Shown: positions 33,261-43,560 of the stretch, piece after piece | Position numbering within the stretch: the stretch's first letter is position 1 | Layout: the number at the start of each line of letters is the position of its first letter | Origin: Stercorarius parasiticus | Lineage: Eukaryota > Chordata > Aves > Charadriiformes > Stercorariidae | Length of the DNA stretch: 64,000 nt | Direction of reading: 5' to 3' | Assembly: GCA_013396915.1 (NCBI GenBank) | Contig: VWZL01002517.1 | Coordinates: forward strand, 1,520,939-1,584,938 | Notes under the pieces: model-generated | What the model was told of the DNA's origin: nothing | The model's database searches: none | The model's input: only the letters and a program-made list of their open reading frames with translations | Made by a program: the position numbers and the translations under genes

Positions 33261-35083
33261 GACACCACCTCTGCCAGACCTCGTCCCAAGGCTAGCTAGC
33301 TGGTTTACTGGGAAACGAAAGCCACAGGCTTTGTGCAGGTGCCTCTTTCCCTGCAGAAGACTTGGTTCTTCTACTGAAGATCCGAGGGGACAAAGTGCTG
33401 GGCAAGCTGCACAGCCTACAGCCAAGGTGAGAACACGCTCAGGGTATGGCGAGTGTGTCTGATATGGACTCCATATATTCCGTAGAGACACTGAGCGTAT
33501 CAGAACAGCGTACTCGGGACAGATTTATACACCCAAACCCGCTCGCCTGGTGTTCGCTCCGTGCCCGTGCCCGCGGGGAGCTGCTCCGGCCGGGAGGGCC
33601 ACGGGGCAGAGGCAGCTGCGAGAGCGTTTTCAACTCACAACTTTTTTCCCCTGAACACGCCGTTCCCCACAGGCTCACCCCACATTCAGCCAAAAACTCT
33701 TCCCCTGGCCTGTTCTCAGCCCCTTCTCCACCATCGTTGGGCTTTCCTTTTTACTTTTCCATAACCTCCAGGTTTGGGGGGGNNNNNNNNNNNNNNNNNN
33801 NNGGGGGGGGTACATGATTATTATTTTTTTCCTTTTCCCATGCAATTACGGGCAAAATCCTCCTGCCCCCAGCTATTTTGCCATTAGCCGGCTTTCCTGC
33901 GGGACAGCGTTGGGGTGAAGGCTGTGAGCGGCCGATGCCAAGCGACTGAAGCATCCCAAGGGTGATCCCCGCTCCCAGCCCGGGGCAGCCACAGATAACG
34001 CCCTATCGCCCCGATCATCTCCGGGAGAAGGCGGCACCGCGGATAACACGCTCTGATTTAAGCACGTTATCAGTCGCGATGTTTTTTTAATTACATCTTT
34101 CTAAATATTACGCTGCAGCCCACGTAGCAAAGAAACAGTCCCAAGGAAGTTAATCGGGATTAGGTACGGGAAGAGCAGCGGCTCCGGGACAGGGGGTAAA
34201 GGGTCTCGCTGGGGGGCACAGGCTCTGCCGAGCACCAGGAGAGGAAAAAGCTAAACGCCAAAGACATTAAGCAGTTCTGCTGTGAATCCTGTAGGCGCAC
34301 GGCAAAGTATTTTTCCTTTAATTAGATTTTCTACGGCTCAGAGGACGCTGGGGGCCCATTACGATCTCCACTACGGTGCAAGAAAACAAAGCTTGCAGTT
34401 CCACACTTACAGCATCTGAATAATGTAGACGGAGGGGCTTACAAAACAACAATTTACCTAAACACAATTCACACGGCCTCTGTCGTGATAAACCGGGAGG
34501 GATGTCGGTATTCCTAAACTGACCCCGTTTCAGATGCTCCGAAGCCCCGTGGAAATGCCACAGCGCACGAGCAGCCAGGCAGTGGCTTTTCATATTTAAG
34601 GGACAAATATTTAAGGGATGCTTCCGATGGGTGCTGCTGATGCCCCAGGTGTATCCAGTGAAAAATGCAGAAATCGAGCTGCAGCCACCCGCGAGGCAGA
34701 AACACCCAAAACCTGATAGAGACGGAAAGGGGCACTCGCAGAGGAGATCAGGTGCCCACCGGCACCTCAAGAGAAGCCGAGTTTGAGAAGGTCACCCCAA
34801 AAAGCGTCTCAGTGCCGGGGGTGACCCCCTGGGGACAGTCCCCCCTCTGGCGCTGAGCCCCGCCGCATCCCGCGGTGCGGGCGTCCGTCGGGATGGACCT
34901 CCAGGTCCAAGAGCAGCGTGCTAACTTCGGAGGAAGCAAGAGCATATGAAAGAAGGGAAGTTTTTAAGGCTGTCGCTGTGAGAAGGTTATTTGTTGCACT
35001 GCTCTACACGGGCCCCCTCTCATTGCTAAGCAACCCTGCCTCGCGGCACAGCCAGCCTGACGCTGCAAGCGCTGGCACCGGCT
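33261..35083. other. unassigned DNA with assembly gap
   Basis: GC-rich with several CpG near 33.54-33.62 and 34.80-34.90 kb. The longest frame not crossing the gap is 150 codons (34318-34770, minus), unrecognised. The gap is described separately. Confidence 0.5.
33776..33810. other. assembly gap inside a poly(G) run
   Basis: Seven G (33776-33782), twenty N (33783-33802), eight G (33803-33810). The N block is probably a placeholder of fixed size, so the true length of the G-rich stretch is unknown. A frame read across it is meaningless. Confidence 0.95.
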
Positions 35084-35140
35084 TTCACAGAATCGCAGAA
35101 TGGTCGGGGATGGAAGGGACCTTCGGAGAACGTCCACTCC
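35084..35140 (-). mobile_element. CR1 LINE 3' tail fragment, diverged
   Basis: Reversed CR1 end: TCACAGAATCGCAGAATGG, then GGATGGAAGGGACCTTCGGA and GAACGTCCACTCC. The TCGGAGAACGTCC form resembles the GATCTCCAGAGGTCCCTTC block of group C rather than the GATCTTTAAGG of groups A and D. Confidence 0.8.
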
Positions 35141-36890
35141 AAAGAACATCCCCCCCGGCCAAAGCTTCCTTCCTTCTCCCCTCCCCGCGCTGCCTCCCTG
35201 GGATGCTGCAGCTTCAGCCCGGCACCTCCAGCTCCCCGCTTTCCTTCTGAGGGCAGCACATCTCCACGGCTCCTCCTGCCACCACCCCCTCACCCGCCAG
35301 CCGGGGAGCTCCTCTCGGGGGAACCCCTGGAGCTGGGCTCCGCCTGGCATTTTTGGTTCCTTCAGCGGGTAGGAAGAGGTGGCTTGGTTGGAAGGGTTGG
35401 GGTGCCCCAAGCCAGGACTGCCAGGTACTCAGTGAAGCCCCCAGGTACGAGCCGCAGCACTTACCTGCCATACTAAACCCAGCCAGGCCCCATCAACTGC
35501 TCCGTGCTCCTTCCAGAGAAGCTTAAATGCTCCTGCAGTTCTATTAACTTATTGGATTTGGGGAGCTGCTCCCCCTTCCCCTTCTTTTATCTGAATCTGC
35601 TCTGAAATTCTCTTTTGTTACTGACCCCGTAACCAGCCTGTTTCAGCCCGTGTGACACTCTAAATTCAACCACAGAAAAATGGGTAACGCACAGCTCCTC
35701 GCATCAAGCACAGAAGGGGCTTTTCCCCATGAACACAGCCATTGGTAGGCCAGCAGGTCTCCCCCGCATGCCGAAACACGCTTCCAGGGTTGTTCTGGAC
35801 CCTGCTTTTTTGCCTTTAGTCATGCTGGGAGCCCTGTTACATCTCATATCTATCCACCTATCTGTCCATCCACCCATCCATCCAACCATCTTCTTCTTAC
35901 TGCGTATTTTCTTCTGATTGAATCACACGCTGAAGTTTGGATCTTCACAGGATTCTGACATCCTCTTGAAACACACTTTTTCCCCTGAAAAGCAATTTTG
36001 TAAAAAAGGCTCTACCCGAGTCGGCGGGTCTGCTCCCTGCGCGCATTCGAAGCCCTAGCTGCTGACATCAGTGACAAAAATAAGTTTTTACAGAGTTTTA
36101 TTTCCACAAACTCCGTGGTTTTCCCATAGCAGAGCCTGACAGGAGCTCTGTTCCACCCCAGGGGTCACCACCAAGCCTCCGCTGCTGAAATTAAGAAGTG
36201 TCACAGGTTTTATTAATGGCTTGAGCCGGAGCTTGCTCTGAGAGTCCAGGCTGCGTTTGCAGGGATGGCAGTTAGAAAAACATTTATGCTGAAAACCACT
36301 GATAGACACCACCTCGAACCTCCCTCCGTCGCTATCACATGGCAATTTTTCAGGCCGGAATTGCACTTCAGAGCTGTTGCCTTATCAGATGTTGCTCGCC
36401 CTCCCCGTTGTCCAACACCGCAGCCAAATGCCATCTTTTATTTTTTCATGGGCTCTTATTCTTCCAGCGCATCGATAAGTGTAATACTGTTCCCACTTCC
36501 TTTCTTAAATTCTGTCTAATGAAAGTGTCACATCATTCTGGCACCCAGTACCTGTTTCCCTCGGGAGTCGTGGTATCTACATGACCAAGCTTTCGCACCT
36601 GGCCCTTCTACGCAGGCTTCAGAGACCGTTTTGGTTCGCGTCTTCCGCAGGTTTATGCATTTACAGCAATATGGCTTCATCGTGCAAAACACGGGGAGAA
36701 GCCTGGGACAGGTAGGACAGAAGTATTTCGCTGCAGGAAATGTTTCACCGGAGCTCAGGGCAGGGAAGGGGCAGCACCTCGGCTTCAGCCATCGTGGGGA
36801 GCTTCGGGACACTGAGAACCAGGTGAAACCGCTCGAGATCCAAGTCTTCAACCACGCAGGTCTGTCCAGAGAGATACTTACAGTAAATGA
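35141..36890. other. unassigned DNA, no gene seen
   Basis: GC-rich to 35.5 kb then mixed. Open frames reach 129 codons on the plus strand and 155 on the minus near 36.5-37.0 kb, both running into the next CR1. A (TATC/ATCC)-type simple repeat is at 35847-35890. Confidence 0.5.
35847..35890 (+). repeat. degenerate tetranucleotide repeat (ATCC/ATCT type)
   Basis: Eleven tetranucleotide steps of the kind TATC-TATC-CACC-TATC-TGTC-CATC, ending CATCCATCCAACCATC. It is interrupted, so probably old. Confidence 0.85.
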
Positions 36891-37022
36891 CTTCAAGGCC
36901 AGGTTGGACGGGGCTTGGAGTGACCTGGTCCGGCGGGAGGTGTCCCCGCCCAGGGCAGGGGGGTGGAACGAGATGAGCTTTAAGGTCCCTTCCAAAGCAA
37001 ACCATTCTGTGATTCTGTGATG
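36891..37022 (+). mobile_element. CR1 LINE 3' fragment
   Basis: Begins CTTCAAGGCCAGGTTGGACG and ends with the tail ATTCTGTGATTCTGTGATG. The codon aligned with the ORF2 stop is CGG (SDLVRREVSPP), so the stop is lost here too, but by a different base from group A. The hairpin left arm carries one change (CCCCGCC against GGCAGGG). Confidence 0.9.
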
Positions 37023-37238
37023 ACTTGGAGCTGCAAGGAACCTGCGACTAAAAATGGACAGAAACCTGAAACGCTACAGGAGAGCCCCATGTTCGTCCAG
37101 GACCAGCAAGAAAACCTTCCCTGCACAGGACATTTTACCAGAGACCGTTGCTCTGGGGATTCCTCAGGCGAGAGACATCAGTGAGCGCAGTGGATGTTAC
37201 CGAAAGTTATAGAAAGCGCTGCAGAAACACGAAAGATC
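37023..37238. other. unassigned spacer between two CR1 copies
   Basis: 216 bases of mixed DNA between two same-strand CR1 copies of different groups. Nothing recognised. Confidence 0.6.
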
Positions 37239-37418
37239 AGAGCCCTGGCACAGGCTGCCCAGAGAGGTGGTGGAGTCTCCGTCTCTGGAGACATCCCAAC
37301 CCCGCCTGGACGCGTTCCTGTGCCACCTGCTCTGGGTGACCCTGCTCTGGCAGGGGGTTGGATGGGGTGATCTCCAGAGGTCCCTTCCAACCCCTGCCAG
37401 TCTGTGATTCCGTGATTT
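37239..37418 (+). mobile_element. CR1 LINE 3' fragment (group C)
   Basis: Starts AGAGCCCTGGCACAGGCTGC, reads [20 protein letters not shown], then CTC-TGG-GTG at the expected stop as in the copy at 29905. The stem CCCTGC-TCTG-GCAGGG, GATCTCCAGAGGTCCCTTCC and the tail GTCTGTGATTCCGTGATTT follow. Confidence 0.9.
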
Positions 37419-38647
37419 CCTGACGGGGTTACAGCAGTGGGAAGACAGCGGGACTTTGCTGTAGGCTCCCTCGGCCTTCCGGGCTGCTGGAGCATCTCTC
37501 CGCAGAGCCCAGGGCTGCCCCCGCTCCCCAGAGCAAGGATGGCCACGGCCACCCCCCCGCCAGCTCCTACAAACTGCCCAAAATCTCCCACAAAACCTGC
37601 AGGACGGCGCAGGCAGAGCGGAGGCAGCGAGCTGCCCCACTTCACTGCTATTTTTGAGAACTCCCTCTAAAATCTGGGACTACGGCCTGACGCATCAGGC
37701 ATCCCCTCATCCCGCGTGCCACCACATCCAGCCGACCACTGCCGACATCACCGACCCTCAGCGGTGCTAGCATTACCTTTTCTCAAAAATCTTCCACCCA
37801 ATCCTAATACGCCTAATGAGATGCAACTAAATTTTCAGAGCTCCCACATACAAGTGTGTCCGTTCAAGTAATATAAAAAATTTTGCAATTCAAAAAGCTT
37901 TTCTTCCCCAAATTCACTCCGGGTACATTAAGTATTACCCCTAAAACACAATGGCCATATCTGTACAACATCGCACAGTTTTAGCGGGTAATCATAGCCC
38001 GTTTTGAATTAAATCAGCTACACGCGTTGGGTCTCCGTACTTTAATAACACATCGATTTAATTTCGGCATCAAAATGAGACAACCCGTTTTGTTCAGGAT
38101 CATGATGAGCAAACTCAAAATAAAGCAGGGTTTTCTGTTTCCCATGTGGAGGTGGCAGATGCAGCTTCTCCGCAGCTGAACGGCAAATGAAGAAGGGCAT
38201 AACCGTGTTTCAGGAGGCTCCTTCTCTTGCGGGATTTAAATAGACCATCAGGACGGCAGACCTGTGGCTCCTTCCCGCATATAAATGCCGAGCTCCGTGT
38301 TCTCCACCTCACGGGCTGGGGAAAAAACCTCAGGACTTCGCGATCACCCATCAAAACTAAAACCTAAAAGGAAATGCCGCAGCTGACTCAAATTTACCCA
38401 CGTTAATAACAAGGTTCGCCTATTTTCTATTCGGTTTCAAAATTAAAAGAAATCTATGCTTGCCCATAACAAGCCCAGGAAGAGGCAGCTGTACCGCAGA
38501 GCGTCAGCCTGTCCCAGTGCTCCTGCCGTCACATTTTCACCTGTTTCCTTGGAATAACTGCTTGGAACGGGGAAGCACCTTTCATTTGTGCTCGAGCTTG
38601 ATTGACGGGGAGCAAGACAACCCTTTTCCTGGGTAACTGCAATTCAG

Positions 38648-38889
38648 TCTCTCTCTTTTTTTCTTTTTTTTCTTTTTTTTTCTTTTTTCTTTTTTTTCCT
38701 TTTTTTCCTTTTTTTCCTTTTTTCTTTTTCTTTTTTCCTTTTTCCTTTTTTCTTTTTTCCTTTTTTCTTTTTTCTTTTTTTCCTTTTTTCCTTTTTACTT
38801 TTTTCCTTTTTTTCCTTTTTTCTTTTTTTTCCTTTTTTTCCTTTTTACTTTTTTCTTTTGTTTTCCTTTTTTTTTTCCTTTTTTTTTTT
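38648..38889 (+). repeat. polypyrimidine tract, (T)n(CC/C) type, about 240 bp
   Basis: Nearly all T with regular C or CC every 6-9 bases on the plus strand, broken by only a few A and G (for example ...TTTTTACTTTTTT and TTTTGTTTTCC). The other strand is polypurine (A with GG). Long pure homopurine-homopyrimidine tracts can form triplex (H-DNA) and are hard to sequence, so the length may be inexact. Confidence 0.95.
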
Positions 38890-39966
38890 AAAAGATTTCT
38901 TTTTACTTCCTGATTTTTCTCCGAAGAAGAGGTAAACAAGCCCCACCTCCATCACAGACTGTGCCCACCCTGGACGCCCCACTCAACGCAGCCCCCAAGA
39001 GCCCACCCTGGGGACGTGTCCCCTGCTAGGGAGGGCGCAGGGAGGGGGGGCCCAGCACCCAAACCCCACTGCCAGGGGCCCTGAACCACGACTGCAGCAT
39101 TTCCAGCAAGGAAAGGAACCAAATATTTTGAAATCCATGTGGGAGGTAGAGGGACACCCCTCCCAGGATGCAATTCCTCTGGTTCAGGCACCAGCCACCC
39201 ATCACACCCACGCCAGGCATTAAATACACACTGCGGTCGAGGACGTTGCTGTCACTTCTCTTTTTGGTGTTCAGGAGCAGCAGCTTGAAATATTTTGCAC
39301 GAATTAAGGTGTGCTTAATACCCGCTTCTTAAATAAATGAACCCTAACTTTCCCTTCTAAGGAAACCCTACAGCGCTGCAAGTTCTCCGTGCAAATGCAT
39401 CTCTGAAAAATACAGCCCGGGGGAAAATAAATATTGCTCGTTTTAGCAGTGTGTCACATGAATTTTAAAAAAAATGCAATTTCTCATCTCCCTGAAAGCC
39501 CACCAGCTCTAAGGATACACTAACCAACAGGCACCTGTGCTGATCAAATCAGAAACGCAATTTTACCAGTCAGTGAAAAATCGGCAGTACTTCACCTGCT
39601 GGCTCTCCCCCAGCCAGCCAGCTAAGCCCCTGAGATTTATTCCTTGGGAGATAAGCGAGAGCATAATCCGAAGCAACAGTTCCGTGCTTTACATTTAATC
39701 CCCCCCAGTTTCGCTCCCTGCGAGCGAGCAACCCCCCCTGTCTCGTCAGCTCAGCCCATGCCGGAGCGCGACGCACGGTGCCCCTCCAGACAAAGGCTGC
39801 TGCTTTTAATGCCTGCTTAATATGTCAAAAGCATGTATTTTTAATTAACAACACAGACTTTGACATCATGGGTAATTCACTACCCACACATCTGACTAAT
39901 ACACTGTCTCCAGACCAGCTGAAGAGATAAAACTCACCAAAATAATAAAAGCAGCTTTTTTTTGCC

Positions 39967-39982
39967 TTTTTTTTTTTTTTTT
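39967..39982 (+). repeat. poly(T) run, 16 bases
   Basis: Uninterrupted T16 preceded by TTTTTTTTGCC. No retroposed gene is visible next to it. Confidence 0.9.
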
Positions 39983-40377
39983 AAATCCAAGCACAAAAGA
40001 GCTTTAGATACAAAGCTGGACAGTAAGCACAGTGAGCACACATTATTATTGTCTCCTACCATGGCTTTTCGCCTCAGCGAGGTGGCCTTTTCCAATCACA
40101 TGTTATAGAATAAAGAGATTTACAAAATCAAGAGCATCAGAGAGCTGTTGGGCAGGGAAATCTCAGAGTTTTTGCTTCTCTCAGTCCCTTAGCAGCACGA
40201 ACGCTGCGTGAAATAGAATGTTGACATTCTGCTGCTAAAACTGTGGGAACCCAGGCACCAGTTTGTTTTCTCTTTTCACAGTTTCTGGGCTTTTCAAACA
40301 GGAATTTAAAGCAGTAGATTAGGTAGGGGTGATTCCCATTGAAACCACCAAGCCACATACCCATCCCTCCTCATTCA

Positions 40378-41030
40378 GGAGATCACAGCATGGTTTGGGC
40401 TGGAAGGGGCCTTAAAGCCCAGCCAGTGCCACCCCCTGCCCTGGGCAGGGACACCTCCCACCAGCCCAGGTTGCTCCAAGCCCCGTCCAACCTGGCCTTG
40501 AACCCCTCCAGGGATGGGGCAGCCACAGCTTCTCTGGGCAACCTGGGCCAGGGGCTCACCCCCCTCACAGCAAACAATTTCTGCCTCACATCTCATCTCA
40601 GTCTCCCCTCTTGCAGTTTAAAACCGTTCCCCCTCGTCCCATGGCTCCCCTCCCTGCTCCAGAGTCCCTCCCCAGCTTTCCTGGAGCCCCTTGAGGGCCT
40701 GGAAGGGGCTGGAAGGTCTCCCCGCAGCCTTCTCTTCTCCAGGCTGAACCCCCCCAGCTCTGCCAGCCTGTCCTCCCAGCAGAGGGGCTCCAGCCCTCCC
40801 AGCATCTCCGGGGCCTCCTCTGGCCCCGCTCCAACAGCTCCATGTCCTTCTGCTGTTGGTGCCCCAGCGCTGGAGGCAGCACTGCAGGGGGGTCTCCCCC
40901 GAGCGGAGCAGAGGGGCAGAATCCCCCCCTCGCCCTGCTGCCCACGCTGCTGGGGATGCAGCCCAGGCTGCGGGGGGGTTCTGGGCTGCCAGCGAGAGCC
41001 ACGCTCAGGTTCAGGGCAGGAGCACCCCAA
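40378..41030 (-). mobile_element. CR1 LINE, 650-bp 3' copy (group A)
   Basis: The longest complete-to-tail group A copy. On the minus strand it starts in the region equal to LVDERLNMS of the 24482 copy. ORF2 residues LGCIPSSVGSRARGGFC and QQQKDMELLERGQRR lie in one frame. After a 1-base deletion the match continues in another (GGLEPLCWEDRLAELGGFSL, ...LQEGRLR), which ends at the shared TGA (40593-40595). It reopens as RQKLFAVRGVSPWPRLPREA and has TGG at the old ORF2 stop. The upstream part matches the copy at the right edge of the window (63842-64000). Confidence 0.94.
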
Positions 41031-43496
41031 ACAAGCGCTCGCAGAGGGTAGTCGTCTTACCCCAGAGGGACAAAAGGCACAACAGATTCAGATCTAAATT
41101 GGGAGGGATGAGAGGAGAAGAGAAGGGGAAGGAAGAGAGACAGATACCTCAGAGAATTTCCATTGAAAGTGCAATTAAAAGAGTCTTGATAATCCCTTTT
41201 CCTCAATTAAATCAATGAGGTGGGCTGGGCCCCTAAACCAGCAGGTCCTCATGTGGCCAGTCTCTTCTCCATTTAGTCTGTAAAATAACACCTATGTCAT
41301 GTTTACACCATAGTATATGGCTGTAATATATGACATTTCAGGATGCGACACAATATTGAACAGAACATAAAAGAGGTCGGAGAAACGGTGGCCCGCACGT
41401 GCAAGAAAGAACAAACCCTAGGCAAGCAGGAAAGAGAAACAACACAGCCTTTAAATACATTTCCTTCATTCAAATTCTGCTAAGTATTATGAAGTGAGCT
41501 TAAACATCCAAGTAAGACTCCAATGACCTATAAATATAGAATTAATGCACCTAATTAAGAGCCAGGATGGTATGTTTATGGATGAGCTTGAGCACGACCG
41601 AAGCAGCGAAGATAAAACCAAACCGAGAAATACAAGGTGCAAAAGGGCCGGAGGGGGGGCTGCAAGGGGACACGGGGTCTGGCTGCTCGCTCCCACCACC
41701 CCCTGGCACTGCAGAAACCCGGGGAAGGAACCCGTGGGCTGGAAAGGCTCGTCAGGTCACGATCGTCGGTGAGCAGCACAAAGGAGCATGAGGACGATTC
41801 TACATGGCTTGCTTCAACACATTGCAAACATCTTTAAAGACGCACCAGCTTTCTCCAAGACTGTCTCTGAAACTATCCACAAAATCTCATCGTAAGGGCT
41901 GGAAGCCTTCAAAAGCAACAGATCCGTGCCTTACAACAAGCACAAAGGAAAGGAAAACTGCTGCCAGCCATGAAAAAAGCCCGGAGAGCAGCAGCCCCTT
42001 CCAGGAGCCCCCCGCCACCGCAGGGTGCTCCGTGCTGAAACCCCACCACAGGGAGCATTAGCATGATCCATCAGAACTATGGATTTACAAAAAAAGAAGC
42101 CAGAGGCATATCTATGTTAAAAACTGCCGGGGGGGGGGGCTTTAGCCAGGCAAAAACTTATAAATTCTGCTCAGTATAAACGCACGGAGACGCGCTACAC
42201 TCCCAGACCACCAAAGAGGAAGGCATGGTGCACTCAGACTTCACTGCAGTGAACAGGAGATGCTCTAGAGAGAACAAGAAATTGTATGTAAATATTAATC
42301 AAAGGCTTCCGTGTCCCAGGCCTGTTAACGGAGAGTCGCTGAGGGCATTCCATTGCCGGGACCATACCGAGCGCCCAGCAGGAAGGTCCAGGAAGACGCA
42401 CGTGAGAAGCCAGGCACGCTGTGCGGGAGGGAGCCGCGGACCCCCGCAGGAGCAAAGGCTTTCAGGAGAGTCCTCTCAGCACTCAGCGGGGTGTCACCGA
42501 GTGCTGCCTACAGCCACGCTCTCCTGACAACACGCCGCAAAGCAACCCGGAGAGGGAGCCTCAGGGTACTTAGAGCCTTCGCTCCAACTACACCTGAAGG
42601 GTTTGCTTTTCCAGCCCGGCAGGGTGTCTGGCCCGATGCTGCATTTAGTTTGACAGAACTGCTGCCACTGTTTTTTCCCCTAAGCAGGGCTGCAGGAGTC
42701 ACCCACTGCTCCGCAGAACGATGCCGGCGACGGGTACCCGCACGCGTCGGTCCCTGCCCATTCCTCCGCTCGGTGGGAGCCTCGCACAGCTCCCTGCTTC
42801 CCGGGGAAGGCGATGATGAACACCACATTGTCCTCCCTCCCCGACCACAGCCCCCACATCCCCGCCCTTTTCCACAGCACACAAAAAAAGCCAAATAACG
42901 GAAATCTCATATATTGTGTCACCCACTTGGTGACTTCACTGGGCTGTAACGAGCACTGGAAATAGCTGGCTTGGCCAGGAACCTAAAAAAATCGGATTAC
43001 CTCAGATAAACTCCAGTGATACTGATACTCCTTACTGAAGTCACCACCAGCCCCGCATACGAAGAGGAGAGAAGCCTCCCTCCTCCCCCTCCAGCAAGCA
43101 CAGACACCCAAAGCGGTTCCAAGGCCTCTCTTCTCGTCGGCCTGCTCTGTAAGAGAAGTGATGCTGCTTTGATATTAATGGCTTGGAAAGCTCACCCGAG
43201 AGCATGGCAACTCCAGCAAGGAAATGTGGATCGATTCTCAGAGCCCCTGAACTGAAGCCTTTGTAGAAGCTGAAGGCAAAAAGCAAGCCCACCAAAGAGA
43301 GCTTCAGTAGGTGGCCTCTGGTGGTGACCCATAGCTTCTCCCTGAGGAGGCAGAAAATGGAGCAAGGGAACAAAAGCAAAGCAGAAAAATAGCACGAAAG
43401 GGGCGGAATGGTTGAAATGCAAGGAGTATTTGGGTTAAATGAGGTCAGCGTATCAGCAGCGATCCCCTGGGCTCAGCACTGCTTCCAGTAGTTCGG
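41031..43496. other. unassigned DNA, no gene seen
   Basis: Transition from GC-rich to AT-rich. It holds a purine-rich stretch (41099-41150), a G11 run (42129-42139) and open frames up to 181 codons (42353-42898, plus) with an overlapping 128-codon frame on the minus strand. No domain is recognised. Confidence 0.5.
42129..42139 (+). repeat. poly(G) run, 11 bases
   Basis: Uninterrupted G11 in the context CTGCC-G11-CTTTAG. A run that can fold into or seed G-quadruplex structures and is prone to length errors. Confidence 0.9.
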
Positions 43497-43560
43497 TGTC
43501 GTGGTTTTGGCCGTATNGGGCACCCAATTTTGCTTTCACCTTAGGAGTGGATTAGTTGGG
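43497..43560 (-). mobile_element. possible LTR terminus fragment
   Basis: TGTCGTGGTTTTGGCC at 43497-43512 is the complement of the ...CCAAAACCACGACA end common to avian endogenous-retrovirus LTRs. The right-hand boundary cannot be set, and a lone N (43517) lies inside. The call rests on one short motif. Confidence 0.3.

Larger units (their letters stand above)
37419..40377. other. unassigned DNA with long pyrimidine tract
   Basis: No gene seen. A Lys/Arg/Glu-rich 136-codon frame on the minus strand (38529-38939) is the translation of the purine strand of the tract at 38648-38889 and not a gene. Around 39.0-39.2 kb the DNA is GC-rich with 79-codon frames. T runs occur at 39956-39982. Confidence 0.55.

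Noticed and set aside
38529..38939. 136-codon Lys/Arg/Glu-rich frame on the minus strand
   Set aside because: It is the translation of the purine strand of the simple repeat at 38648-38889.
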